Assembly (NCBI GenBank): GCA_017518705.1
Contig: JAFWUC010000066.1
Location: 1-57,794 of the forward strand
Length of the DNA stretch: 57,794 bases
DNA from: Clostridia bacterium
Lineage (GTDB): Bacteria; Bacillota_A; Clostridia; Christensenellales; Aristaeellaceae
Reading direction: 5' to 3'
Shown here: positions 33,403-42,231 of the stretch, one piece after another
Layout: each line of letters opens with the position of its first letter
How positions within the stretch are numbered: the stretch's first letter is position 1
Program-made: the position numbers and the translations under genes
The notes under the pieces: model-generated
Database searches by the model: none
Seen by the model: the letters and a program-made list of their open reading frames with translations, nothing else
Told to the model about the DNA's origin: nothing

Positions 33403-35433
33403 TTACAGCTTGTATATCCTGACGCCCTCGAACTTCTTGAGGAGCTTGAGCATGCTGTTGAAGGGCTTCCAGTCCTTGCCCTGCTCGTCGGCGGAAAGGC
33501 TTTCGTAATGGGCGAGGATCTCCTTTTCGTTTTTCCAGCCGTCCATGCACAGTATGTGGCGGCGCGTCTGCTCGCGCAGGGCTTTCTGCGCGTCGGGATC
33601 GCCCTTTACGCAGGGGGCGGTCAGGTACTCGTCGCCCCGGGTCCAGCCCATGGCTTTATGCTGCTTGACCCAGCGCTCGTGCTCCATGGGCGCGAACACG
33701 TCTATCTGCGCCTTGGTGAACCTTTCCAGCAGCTCGTAGTCCACGGGGCGGTCGGTGTAGAAGCAGCCCAGCGCGTTCAGGTAGCGGGCAAAGCTCTTGA
33801 CCTGGTTTATGTTGCTCAGTTTGTATTCCAGGGACATGCTGTCGAACTCCGCTTCCAGAGTCTCCTGGGGCACGGATTCCTCCCTGCCCTGGTAGCTGTA
33901 GCGGGCGTTGAGCGCCACGGCGAAGTCGTACATGTGCAAAAAGCTGCTTACGGACAGGAAAGTGTGCTTGGCGGACCTGTCCGCTTTTTTGAGAGCGACG
34001 CCGACCGTGAAGGGGATATCCTTGAGGTCCACGATCTTTTCTATGTCGGTCTTGAAGCGCTGCTCCTTTTCTGCCATGTCGCTGAAAGCCTTCAGGCGGG
34101 GAGGCTTGCCCTGCCTGCCGCCCTCTTCCCAGGCGGTATAGGCGCGGGAGAACGCGTCGATCTTGGGCTTTTCTTCCCGGTCATAGATATATGTGGCGTT
34201 TATGCGCCCGCCGCCAAAGTCAATGTGGGCGCCCATGGGGTGGAGTTCGGTGCGGGAGGAACGCCCGTAGGCGGTGCGGTCCCAGCACTGGAGCTCGTCG
34301 CACAGCATCAGCAGGAACGCCAGGGGATGCAGCGAGGCTTTGAGGGGCGGCTTGCGCTCCGGGGATTTATAGAACGCTATGGCGAACTTGAACAGGCTGT
34401 TGTGCAGCATTATGGCGGTCAGGGCGTCCAGATGGGCTTTGGTCAGGCGCCTGCCGCCCAGCACGCCCGCCAGCTCCTGGAACAGGCGCGCGGCGCTGAA
34501 GAAACCGTGGTCCATGAAGTAGCCGAATTTGTCGGGGTCGGTGGGCTTGGTGCGGATGGTCTCGGCCATTTTTTCTTCGTTTATGCCGTAAGCTTTGCCA
34601 AGGGTGTTCTGTATGCCCCAGGCCAGCAGCTCGGGCACGGAAGCGAAATCCCTCCCGAACAGGTTTTTGAGCGCGTCGCGGGCGTCCGGGCTTATATCGG
34701 TAAGGCACTCCAGGTCGCGGTAGGCGATGTACAGGCTGCCGGGTCCCCGCTGTTTGCGGTCCACTTCAAAGTACGCAAGTATCTGCTCGAAGGGTATCTC
34801 GAAGGGGTAGCCTATGTCGTGGAACAGGCTGGTGAAGCCCCAGTACTCCAGGAAGAACGCCGCCGCTTTGTGTTCGTTTTCGGCGCCGCCCAGGCCGTAA
34901 AAGGCGTTGAACGTGTCGCGGAACAGGGGATTGGTCTCGTATATGGCCAAGCCCAGGGCGAACACGTACACGGAGTGGGAGTAGTGGTCCCGGTGCTTCA
35001 TCAGCAGGGAGCTGGCGTTGGACTCGAACTCGCTCAAGAGCTCCACCATCTTCTGGCTGCGGCAGTATTCGCCCATGAACATCTCCAGCCAGGAGTAATA
35101 CACGGTGTAGGCGTCCTCGGCCACGCCGGAGTCGATGAACTTTTCCAGTTCCCTTTCCAGGCACAGCCGGTCCGTGTCCTTCTGCATGTTGAAGGGCACC
35201 TGGTTGGGGCGTATGCCCGTGCCCAGATATTTGCCCTGCTCTTCTTCAAGTTTGGTCATTGCCGGGTCGAACCTCAGGCCCTCGCATCTTTCGTGCAGGA
35301 ACCTGAGCGCCGCGCTTTTAAGGTCCGTGCCCGTGCGGGCGCCTCTGGCCAGATAGGGCTGCCTGGGGCCCAGGTCTTTGCCCAGGAGTTTTTTGTTGCG
35401 CGCGCACATGGCTGCAAAAGCTGTGTATCCCAT
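33403..35433 (-). CDS. HD-domain phosphohydrolase with C-terminal RyR domain
   Basis: The 676-residue protein carries the residues of an HD metal-dependent phosphohydrolase in order: H150/H153 (HRDHYSHSV), H205-D206 (FHDIGYP), H309 (MDHGFFSAARLF), H344 (IMLHNSL), D379 (LCDEL). The spacing resembles the HD-GYP-like, five-His type more than the short HD type. Near the C-terminus, EHERWVKQHKAMGWTRGDEY (584-603) fits the RyR domain consensus (HExW..K...GW.YG). RyR domains occur with TIR and nucleotide-sensing domains in proposed bacterial conflict systems, where they are thought to bind a nucleotide-derived ligand. It is 19 bases after the TIR gene. The substrate, perhaps a cyclic or linear nucleotide signal, is inference. 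Confidence 0.75.
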   Translation of the reverse strand: MGYTAFAAMCARNKKLLGKDLGPRQPYLARGARTGTDLKSAALRFLHERCEGLRFDPAMTKLEEEQGKYLGTGIRPNQVPFNMQKDTDRLCLERELEKFIDSGVAEDAYTVYYSWLEMFMGEYCRSQKMVELLSEFESNASSLLMKHRDHYSHSVYVFALGLAIYETNPLFRDTFNAFYGLGGAENEHKAAAFFLEYWGFTSLFHDIGYPFEIPFEQILAYFEVDRKQRGPGSLYIAYRDLECLTDISPDARDALKNLFGRDFASVPELLAWGIQNTLGKAYGINEEKMAETIRTKPTDPDKFGYFMDHGFFSAARLFQELAGVLGGRRLTKAHLDALTAIMLHNSLFKFAIAFYKSPERKPPLKASLHPLAFLLMLCDELQCWDRTAYGRSSRTELHPMGAHIDFGGGRINATYIYDREEKPKIDAFSRAYTAWEEGGRQGKPPRLKAFSDMAEKEQRFKTDIEKIVDLKDIPFTVGVALKKADRSAKHTFLSVSSFLHMYDFAVALNARYSYQGREESVPQETLEAEFDSMSLEYKLSNINQVKSFARYLNALGCFYTDRPVDYELLERFTKAQIDVFAPMEHERWVKQHKAMGWTRGDEYLTAPCVKGDPDAQKALREQTRRHILCMDGWKNEKEILAHYESLSADEQGKDWKPFNSMLKLLKKFEGVRIYKL

Positions 35434-35452
35434 ATTCCGTCTCCCCGCCTGT

Positions 35453-37867
35453 TTATTTTTCCGCGCTGAGCTGTCTTGCGTAGGAAAGCACTTCCTCCGC
35501 AGAAGTAAAGATGTTCCCGATCAGGGCGCTGCCGTCCTCGTAAAGCACGACCGCGTCGCCCGTTTTTTCGTCAAAGCCCCATTCCCTGACGGGCCGGTCG
35601 GCGCACAGCCGATACAGGGTCTGCCCGGTCTTCATGTCCGCCACTATGAACAGGTCCTTTTCCTTGTTGGCGCACATCAGGAAGCGGCTGTCGCTGCTGA
35701 AGGTGAAGCCGTCCACTTCGCACTTAAAGCTCCATTCGTCGGACAGGTACACCCTTTCGCCATCAGCCAGCTCATACACGGCGATCGCGTTGTAGGCGCT
35801 GCTTAACGCAACCAGGCGGCTGTCCGGGGAAAAGTTGATCCGGTAGCCGGGGGTAAAGTCCCTGACCTTGTACTGCCAGTTGGTTCCGTCCATCTTTAAG
35901 ACCGTAAAGCCGGGGCCGTTTACTTCGTTGTTCACCGAGTACATGTCGTCGGGCGATATCACCCGGTGCATGTCGTTGCGCTCGTAATACAGGCTGCCGT
36001 CGTACGCGTCCTGAACGTAATGGGTGCCGCTGCCCATGCCGGTGAGTATGTAGCCGGAGGACAGGTAGCGTTCCCCCGCGGGATCGGCGGCGTACAGATA
36101 GCTTATGGATTTGAGCACAAGCTCGCCCGTGGCAGCGTCATGCACGCCGTCGCCGCACAGGAAGTACCTGCCGTCCGGGGTCGCCGCGGCGCAGAAGGTG
36201 TTTTCGAGCGTGTAGAGGATCTCGCCGGTGCCGGCGTCGTACACCACGCCCGTGTAGCCCAGGTAGTCACTGGCGTCCGTGCGCTCGTTGTCGAAGATAT
36301 AATTTCCCGCCCACACCGGAGGCTCGCCCATGCTTTCGGGTATTTCGTCCACGTGCTGTACGGCTTTTTCGCGGCTGACCTGCCAGAGTATCTCGTCGGT
36401 CTCTATGTCGCACACGAACACGTCCTTAAACTGGTGCACGAACAGCTTTTTGCCGTCCGGGGACAGGGCGTAGCCGTTTATGACCTTATACGGAGTCTCC
36501 AGCATGTAAACGAAAGTGGGGCCGTCGGTGTCGACTATGTCGAAGCCCTCGGAATCGAATCTCACAAGATATTTGTCCCCGAACGCAAGCCCGCTGCTGC
36601 CCTGGTAGGACCTTTCGGTCTTGTACCACAGCATCTTCTCGGCGTCCGGGTCGTTCACGGTGTCCCAGATCAGGAAACCCTGCTCAAACACCGCCAGCAC
36701 GTCGTCCCCGTGGAAACACGCGGTGCTGACCCAGTTTATGTTGTCCAGGTCGTTTATCGTTTTGCCGGTCCCGGCGTCGATCAGGCGCACCAAGTGATCC
36801 ATATGGGAGGTGACCACCACCCGGGAGGAGTCTTCCTTCCAGCGGGCGGAAGTGATCAGCTCGCTAAAGGAGGAGCTCCACAGCAGCCTGCCCGTGGCGG
36901 CGTCGCAGCAGTCAAGTACATAGCCCGAAGAGGGGATGAGCACCTTCGTGCCGTCGGGGGAGAAGAACTGCGTGGCGCGCTTGGCGCTCACCGCGAAATA
37001 GTCCACCGCCGAATCGAGCTTTACTTCCGGGGACAGGCTGCCCGCGTAGCACGCCTGTTCCAGCAGGGAGACAAGGGGCTCCTCCCGGTATCCGCCTATG
37101 GAATCGGATAGCTCCCGCGCCTTGAGCAGCACGTCCCGGGCAAAGGCCTTCCTGCCGTCGGTCACGGCGGAAGAAGCCTGCTCGATAAGCAGGTCGTACT
37201 CGTTTTTTACGGAAGCGACGCGCTCCGCCTCCAGCCTGTGTTTCTGGTATGACAGATAGCCGAATATGCCTCCCGCGGCCACGAGCGCCGCGCAGGCTAT
37301 CGCCGCCGCGTTGCGCCGCACGCGCCGCTTCTGGCGCATGTACAGGCCGTCGAAGGTGGTGCCCAGCATGGGGGCGAGTATGCGCAGCTTCTCTTTTTTC
37401 AGCTTTTTGAGGCTGCCCCTGAGCGTGGCGCTCCTGACGTCCGCGGCCAGGGGTTCTATGTCGATTTCGTTGCCCTGCGCGTCCTTTCCCTTGCACAGCA
37501 GGGCGGGAAAGGCGTCCTGGGGCTCGCCTTCCGCCAGCACCGCCAGCACCCGGTCGTGGCCACGGTGCTCGATGAAATACTCCAATTCACGCATGCACCA
37601 GCGGCTTTCCAGGTATCTGGGCGAGCACACGCAGATGAGCCAGTCGCTGTTGTCCAGCGCGGTCTCTATATCCTTGCCCAGGTTCGGGGACAGGGGAAGC
37701 TCCTCCTGGTCGCGGAACACGTTGCCGGGGTGCCTGAGCCCGGTATCTCCCCGCAGGGCGGAGGGGATGGAGTAGGTTTCGATAAGGGTGTGCAGGCGCT
37801 GGGCGATCTCCTTGTCCGGAGTGTAGTGCCTGTAGCTTATAAAGGCGCAGTACCGGCGCTGTTCCAT
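35453..37867 (-). CDS. TIR domain - transmembrane - beta-propeller protein
   Basis: The 804-residue protein has an N-terminal TIR domain (about 5-150). CAFISYRHY, FRDQEELPLS and SPRYLESRWCMRELEYF are the three TIR boxes, and E94 is the candidate catalytic glutamate of NAD-cleaving TIRs. One membrane helix (about 187-207) follows a basic stretch. Outside it a helical stalk (about 210-265) leads to a WD40/PQQ-like propeller (about 290-800) with repeated FSPDGTKVLI, ALSPDGKKLFVHQF and NFSPDSRLVALS units. The layout is a membrane receptor with an outer sensor and inner TIR effector. The start MEQRRYCAF is chosen at the domain edge. It is co-transcribed with the HD-RyR gene. Confidence 0.88.
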   Translation of the reverse strand: MEQRRYCAFISYRHYTPDKEIAQRLHTLIETYSIPSALRGDTGLRHPGNVFRDQEELPLSPNLGKDIETALDNSDWLICVCSPRYLESRWCMRELEYFIEHRGHDRVLAVLAEGEPQDAFPALLCKGKDAQGNEIDIEPLAADVRSATLRGSLKKLKKEKLRILAPMLGTTFDGLYMRQKRRVRRNAAAIACAALVAAGGIFGYLSYQKHRLEAERVASVKNEYDLLIEQASSAVTDGRKAFARDVLLKARELSDSIGGYREEPLVSLLEQACYAGSLSPEVKLDSAVDYFAVSAKRATQFFSPDGTKVLIPSSGYVLDCCDAATGRLLWSSSFSELITSARWKEDSSRVVVTSHMDHLVRLIDAGTGKTINDLDNINWVSTACFHGDDVLAVFEQGFLIWDTVNDPDAEKMLWYKTERSYQGSSGLAFGDKYLVRFDSEGFDIVDTDGPTFVYMLETPYKVINGYALSPDGKKLFVHQFKDVFVCDIETDEILWQVSREKAVQHVDEIPESMGEPPVWAGNYIFDNERTDASDYLGYTGVVYDAGTGEILYTLENTFCAAATPDGRYFLCGDGVHDAATGELVLKSISYLYAADPAGERYLSSGYILTGMGSGTHYVQDAYDGSLYYERNDMHRVISPDDMYSVNNEVNGPGFTVLKMDGTNWQYKVRDFTPGYRINFSPDSRLVALSSAYNAIAVYELADGERVYLSDEWSFKCEVDGFTFSSDSRFLMCANKEKDLFIVADMKTGQTLYRLCADRPVREWGFDEKTGDAVVLYEDGSALIGNIFTSAEEVLSYARQLSAEK

Positions 37868-38003
37868 CTGTTTGACCCCCCGGTGCTTAAATATATGCTT
37901 GCATCCGCACATATTCTAACATATCGGGAGCGCGCGCACAATACGCCCGGGCCCATATTTCTTCCCCGGCGGGGGCATAAAAGCCCAAAAACGGCGGGAC
38001 TTA

Positions 38004-38032
38004 TTGCAAAAACAGCCGCAATAAAGTATAAT
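38004..38032 (+). promoter_or_regulatory. Sigma-A promoter of the TIM-barrel gene
   Basis: TTGCAA (38004-38009) and TATAAT (38027-38032) are separated by 17 bases, about 30 bases before the start. Confidence 0.75.
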
Positions 38033-38063
38033 CCGTTCAGAACGCCGCACAGGAGGGGATATT

Positions 38064-38924
38064 ATGCCGAATCTGTTTCCGAGGACCATGGTAGAAAACA
38101 TATCTTTGCCGCGCATGCTGATGGGCACGAACTGGATGCTGGGCTGGAGCCATACCACGACTTCGGCGGACCATATGATACAGAGCCGCTTCGCGGAGCC
38201 TGCCCCGTTCAGGAAAATGGTAGAGGCGTACTTAAGCTGGGGCATAGACGCCATGATGGCGCCTTTCAGCGGCCACGACGCGCTCCTGACCGGCATAAAA
38301 GAGGCCGAGCAGGCTGCGGGCTGGCATATAATAAAGATCGACACGCCCATAATCGACGTGGCGGACAGCGCCGCGTCCCGCCGGGAGGCGGAAAGGGTGA
38401 TCGCCGAGTGCGCCAAAAACGGCTCCGAGATCTGCCTTATCCACCACAGCTCCGCCGAACAGCTGGTAAGCAAGCTCAAAGGCACCATGGACCGCCTGCC
38501 CGACTATCTGGACATGATCCGCCAGCACGGCATGGTCCCGGGCCTGTCCGCCCACATGCCCGAACTCATACTGTATTCCGACGCAAACGAATACGACGTG
38601 CAGACCTACATACAGATATACAACTGCGCGGGTTTCCTGATGCAGGTGGAGGTGGAGGGCGTGCGCGCCATAATCGAAAACGCGAAAAAACCCGTAATGA
38701 CCATAAAAGCCATGGCGGCGGGCCGCGTGTCGCCCTATGTGGGGCTGTCGTTCTCCTTTGCCACGCTGCGCCCCTGCGACATGGTGACCGTGGGCGCGCA
38801 TACGCCGGAGGAAGTGGACGAGGACGCCGAGATCGCCCTGGCGGCCATAGAGCGCCGCTATCCCGACATGCAGCGCCGCTCCAGCCCGAACAAGACGGCG
38901 GTGCTGGGCGGAAACGTGAAATAG
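38064..38924 (+). CDS. Conserved TIM-barrel-like protein of unknown function
   Basis: The 286-residue cytoplasmic protein has alternating strand-helix text that suits a TIM barrel: MLMGTNWMLGWSH, IDAMMAPFSGHDAL, GWHIIKIDTPIID, GSEICLIHHSS, GMVPGLSAHMPELILYSD, KKPVMTIKAMAAGRVSPYVG, CDMVTVGAHTPEEV. Several His and Asp at strand ends (His-His at 135-136, His-Met-Pro, Lys-Ala-Met-Ala-Ala-Gly) could form an active site. It may be an aldolase or sugar-phosphate enzyme relative, but no family name is secure. AGGAGGGG precedes the ATG. It is divergent from the TIR operon. Confidence 0.7.
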   Translation: MPNLFPRTMVENISLPRMLMGTNWMLGWSHTTTSADHMIQSRFAEPAPFRKMVEAYLSWGIDAMMAPFSGHDALLTGIKEAEQAAGWHIIKIDTPIIDVADSAASRREAERVIAECAKNGSEICLIHHSSAEQLVSKLKGTMDRLPDYLDMIRQHGMVPGLSAHMPELILYSDANEYDVQTYIQIYNCAGFLMQVEVEGVRAIIENAKKPVMTIKAMAAGRVSPYVGLSFSFATLRPCDMVTVGAHTPEEVDEDAEIALAAIERRYPDMQRRSSPNKTAVLGGNVK

Positions 38925-38944
38925 GACAGGGAGAAGGCCCTCAC

Positions 38945-38973
38945 TTGACAGGGCGGGAGCAAAGTCATACAAT
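38945..38973 (+). promoter_or_regulatory. Sigma-A promoter of the YeaQ-like gene
   Basis: TTGACA (38945-38950) and TACAAT (38968-38973) are separated by 17 bases, about 70 bases before the start. Confidence 0.8.
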
Positions 38974-39041
38974 ATTATCGGAAACAGGCGGTCTTTTCGG
39001 CCGTCCGGATCCGAATAAGAGAGAAACGAGGAATATAAGAT

Positions 39042-39284
39042 ATGTTGATCAAACTGCTGGTAGCGCTGGTGATAGGCGGCGTAAGCGGTTTTGCCGCCAA
39101 TAAACTGATGAAGGGCAAGAGCGACAACATCGTGCTCAACGTGATCCTGGGCCTGGTGGGCGGTCTTGTGGGCGGCTTCCTGGGCAGCCTGATAGGCATC
39201 GGCGGCGGCTGGGTGATGAGCATCATCCTGTCCATCGCGGGCTCCTGCCTGGTGGTGTGGCTGTACAGGAAGTTCATCAAGTAA
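39042..39284 (+). CDS. GlsB/YeaQ/YmgE family small membrane protein
   Basis: The 80-residue protein has three membrane helices rich in Gly (IGGVSGFAANKLMKG, NVILGLVGGLVGGFLG, SIILSIAGSCLVVWLY). This is the pattern of PF04226, small stress-linked membrane proteins once called transglycosylase-associated. It has its own strong promoter and terminator. The ribosome site is weak (GAAACGAGG). Confidence 0.9.
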   Translation: MLIKLLVALVIGGVSGFAANKLMKGKSDNIVLNVILGLVGGLVGGFLGSLIGIGGGWVMSIILSIAGSCLVVWLYRKFIK

Positions 39285-39313
39285 ACAGCGAACAAACGAA
39301 TACCTGAAAACCC

Positions 39314-39341
39314 AAGCCCGGCATATAATTGCCGGGCTTTT
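39314..39341 (+). terminator. Intrinsic terminator of the YeaQ-like gene
   Basis: An 8-bp stem, extended by A-T pairs (39314-39323 with 39330-39339), is followed by TTTT. Confidence 0.85.
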
Positions 39342-39361
39342 GGGGAACAAAGCAACGCCAA

Positions 39362-39721
39362 ATGAAAAAGATACTCGGCACAGTCGCAAAATGGGCGGTC
39401 CCCATACTAATGACAGCGCTGCCTGCTGCTATGTTTTACCGGGAAGTCATGCATTATCAGGCGCACTTTGATTCCAGTCTTACCGGAATTGTCGGAATAG
39501 CATGCGTTGTCGGCGGTGTTTTTCTGCTGACCGGAGCGATCGAGAAAAAACATAAGGTAAACGCCGCAATATGCGGTTTGGCAATCGCATCGGGATTGTT
39601 CTTTTACTATTGGAGCACGCGTATTCCATTTTGTACGAAGTGCGAGCCCATGAGCAAGCAGGACCTGGGATTCATGCTGGTACCTTTCGCTGACCGTTTT
39701 GGACCATATTGGGGAGATTGA
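39362..39721 (+). CDS. Small membrane protein of unknown function
   Basis: The 119-residue protein has about three hydrophobic segments (9-24, 37-58, 64-82) and a C-terminal outer part with a CTKC pair (RIPFCTKCEPMSKQDLG). The ATG follows the preceding gene's terminator closely and has no clear ribosome site, so its expression is uncertain. Codon use is less GC-rich than its neighbours. No family is recognised. Confidence 0.55.
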   Translation: MKKILGTVAKWAVPILMTALPAAMFYREVMHYQAHFDSSLTGIVGIACVVGGVFLLTGAIEKKHKVNAAICGLAIASGLFFYYWSTRIPFCTKCEPMSKQDLGFMLVPFADRFGPYWGD

Positions 39722-39843
39722 CATTTTAAGTGTTAAAGATATAGGATTTACAGCATATGCGGTATGTCATAGTCGTATACTGTGACAGAGCGGCTGCTAT
39801 AGAACTGGCGAAATTTGTGAAACTGTATTAGGAGGTACGATAC

Positions 39844-40056
39844 ATGTTCGGCAAGATAATGGCGATATTCCTGGCGGTGTTCGTCGTGCTGGGAGCGATA
39901 GGCTACGTGATTTCCCGCCGCCGCGCAAAAAAGGGCGAGGGCGACGGGCTGCCGGATCACGGCTTTGAGAACCTGGTGGACCTGAACGACAGGTTCAACC
40001 GCGCGCGCTATATGAACCAAGACGCGGAGAAGGACGGGGAAAAAGAGGACAAATGA
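39844..40056 (+). CDS. Small single-helix membrane protein
   Basis: The 70-residue protein has one N-terminal membrane helix (about 4-23) followed by a basic RRRAKK patch and a charged tail ending in DAEKDGEKEDK. The start is well supported by TTAGGAGGTACGATAC. It could be an inner-membrane anchor or regulator. No family is recognised. Confidence 0.75.
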   Translation: MFGKIMAIFLAVFVVLGAIGYVISRRRAKKGEGDGLPDHGFENLVDLNDRFNRARYMNQDAEKDGEKEDK

Positions 40057-40077
40057 CCCTCCGCCGCGAATATGGAA

Positions 40078-40107
40078 GGAGCGGACCGAAAGGCCCGCTC
40101 CCGTTTT
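40078..40107. terminator. Terminator between convergent genes
   Basis: A 7-bp GC-rich stem (GGAGCGG 40078-40084 with CCGCTCC 40095-40101) is followed by CGTTTTA. It serves the rightward small gene and lies just past the leftward WbsX-like gene. Confidence 0.7.
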
Positions 40108-40110
40108 ATA

Positions 40111-41223
40111 TCAGTCTGTCTGTGTTTTGAAAACCCGGCGTATGGCGTCAAGGTAGCCGTAGCCGTACAGGTCGTCCGGCTCCAGATAACTGCTTTCCGT
40201 CCACTCGTTCCAGCTGTTGACCGTGATGAGCGGAGGCTGTCCGGGGTGGCTGTCCGCGTAGGCTTTGGCCAGGCGCAGCGCCTTTTCGATGTTTTGAGGC
40301 GTGCAGTTTTTGAGTATCCCTGGGCGGAAGTCGATAAAGCGGGGGTTGTTGTCCCAGCCTACGCTCACGTGGGGAAAGTAGGGGAAGGGCAGGGTCTCGC
40401 TTAGCCGCTTCCATTCCTTTTCCACGTCTTTGAGCACGTCTGAGTAGTCCCGGTCGATGTCGGTAAAATGCACGTACTGATAGTGGGAGCAGCTGTCGAA
40501 GCCGACGTCGCCGAAGGCTTCCGCGGGCACGTTTTTAGAGCCGTCCGCGCCGCTTAAGTTGGTGAATGAACTGTTCCACATGGTGAACTGCAGGTGCACT
40601 CCGGGCAGACCCGCCTTTACGCACGCCTCCCTGAACCAGTCAAGCGCGGCTTTGGTGGCCTCTGCGCCGGCCAGACCTGCCGCCAGTTTCGGCACGTCGT
40701 AGATCATGAACACGGGCTTGCCGTCTATGGTGTAGTAATTGGGCAGTTTAAAGTACTTTTCGATCACCCGGCTCATGGCGCGCTCGAATTCGGCGCGGTC
40801 CACCGAGCCCTGCCACACCACGGTTTCCAGATCGCGGGAATTGCGCTTGTCCCACAGCACGCCCGCGTCGTGGTTGGCCCACATCAGGTAGAACTTCATT
40901 TTCCCGCTGTTTTTTGCCTTAAGGAAGCCGTCATTCAGGCAGTTTTCCAGGAAGGGCCGGCGGTCGTACCAGTACCAGTCGTATATGAACACGTTCACGC
41001 CGTGACTGGTGGCGGTGTCTATCTCCATCTCCATCACGCCCGGGTCGGCTTCGTTCACGTAACCCCACAGGGGCTTGCGGGGCCACAGATGGCCCGGGAA
41101 CTTCTTTTCGGCGCTTTTGACCGACTGCCATTCGCCGATGCCGTCGGGCCAGAAGATGCGGGTGCGCTTTTCGTCCCCGGTGTAGGCGGGCCAGACGTAG
41201 GCGGCGATATCGTAGTGCTTCAT
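40111..41223 (-). CDS. WbsX-like / GH99-like domain protein
   Basis: The 370-residue cytoplasmic protein opens with DIAAYVWPAYTGDEKRTRIFWPDG and shows GVNVFIYDWYWYDRRPFLEN (about 75-95), KFYLMWANHD, and TVNSWNEWTESSYLEPD near the end. These are landmarks of the glycosyltransferase-WbsX (PF14307) group, a TIM barrel related to GH99 endo-mannanases that is common in O-antigen and surface glycan loci. The two acids in NEWTE and the Asp in IYDWYWYD are candidate active-site residues. There is no signal peptide. Whether it makes or breaks a glycan bond is not settled for the family. Confidence 0.8.
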   Translation of the reverse strand: MKHYDIAAYVWPAYTGDEKRTRIFWPDGIGEWQSVKSAEKKFPGHLWPRKPLWGYVNEADPGVMEMEIDTATSHGVNVFIYDWYWYDRRPFLENCLNDGFLKAKNSGKMKFYLMWANHDAGVLWDKRNSRDLETVVWQGSVDRAEFERAMSRVIEKYFKLPNYYTIDGKPVFMIYDVPKLAAGLAGAEATKAALDWFREACVKAGLPGVHLQFTMWNSSFTNLSGADGSKNVPAEAFGDVGFDSCSHYQYVHFTDIDRDYSDVLKDVEKEWKRLSETLPFPYFPHVSVGWDNNPRFIDFRPGILKNCTPQNIEKALRLAKAYADSHPGQPPLITVNSWNEWTESSYLEPDDLYGYGYLDAIRRVFKTQTD

Positions 41224-41250
41224 ATCATGCGTTCCTTTCCGCGCGGGGCG

Positions 41251-42072
41251 TCATTCGTCCAGCTTGTGTCCGCAGTAGGGGCAGTAGCGCTTTGCGTCTT
41301 CGTCAGTTTTGCCGTCGGCGTTTTCCGCGCGCTCGTTTATCACGGAGGAAAAGCCCGCCGCCAGTATGCCGGTGGGTATGGCGATTATGCCTATGCCCAG
41401 CAGCGCGATCACCGAGGCGAACAGCCGCCCGGTGTGGGTGATGGGGTAGACGTCGCCGTAGCCCACGGTGGTGAGCGTGCAGATGGCCCACCACAGGGCG
41501 CTGATCACGTTGGGGAACGCTTCCGGCTGCACGGGGTTTTCCACGGTGTACATGATTATCGCCGAGAACAGCATCACGAAAAAGCAGATGATTATGGATA
41601 TCACGAGCTGCGAGGCGGACTTTTTGATGACTTTCACAACTATGGTGAGCGCGTCAAAGTACCTGCCCAGCTTAAGGATCCTGAGCAGCCTAAGCAGCCT
41701 CAGCAGCCTTATCATGCGCAGGAACCTCAGGTCTATGGATATGAACGGGATAAAGAAGGGCAGTATCGCCGCCAGGTCCACTATCGCCATGAAGGAGCGC
41801 ATGTACTTTAAGCGGGGGTGCTTTGCTTCCGGGTACAGCAGGTCCGCCGTCCAGATCCTGAGCAGGTATTCCAGCGTGAAGACCGCGACGGACACATACT
41901 CGAACACCTTGAACACCGCGGCGTAGCTTTCCGCGATGCCCTTGAACGATTCCAGTATTATGGAAAGGATGCTCAGCAGTATCAGGGTCATTATCGTGCC
42001 GTCGAACAGACGGCTCAATATGTCGCCCTCCTCCGCTTTGTTTATGATCTCGAATACCCGTTTTTACAGCAT
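41251..42072 (-). pseudogene. Voltage-gated potassium channel; third codon is TAA, likely re-started at TTG 42018
   Basis: From the TTG at 42018 a 255-residue six-helix channel is encoded: S4 with Arg/Leu repeats (RFLRMIRLLRLLRLLRILKL, 98-117), the filter TTVGYGD (183-189) and a C-terminal CPYCGHKL. Homology to Kv-type proteins extends upstream (KRVFEIINKAEEGD), where an ATG at 42072 with a good GGAGG is followed by CTG and then TAA at 42066-42064. One base change would restore the full N-terminus. A second ribosome site (GGAGGAGGG) stands 9 bases before the TTG, so a slightly short but complete channel may be made. This is a damaged or re-started gene, not a dead one for certain. Confidence 0.75.
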
Positions 42073-42183
42073 TTGAGCGCACCTCCATAAAAAAAGGCTG
42101 TCGCCGGTGTCGAACTTTGTTCCATATGATAGCACATACGGGAAATAAAGTCTACATTTTGACGCGCGGATCGGGCGGAGAAC

Positions 42184-42219
42184 AAAAACCGTCCCGGCTG
42201 CATTTTCAGCCGGGACGGT
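42184..42219 (-). terminator. Intrinsic terminator of the pta-ackA operon
   Basis: A perfect 13-bp stem (42188-42200 with 42207-42219) is followed leftward by TTTTTG. Confidence 0.9.
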
Positions 42220-42231
42220 CGTTTATGCGGT

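Noticed and set aside
32248..35469. A 1073-codon plus-strand frame over the floA, nfeD and HD-RyR genes
   Set aside because: It spans three clear minus-strand genes plus a terminator and a promoter. The composition (Gly, Gln, His, Val rich) is typical of an antisense shadow.
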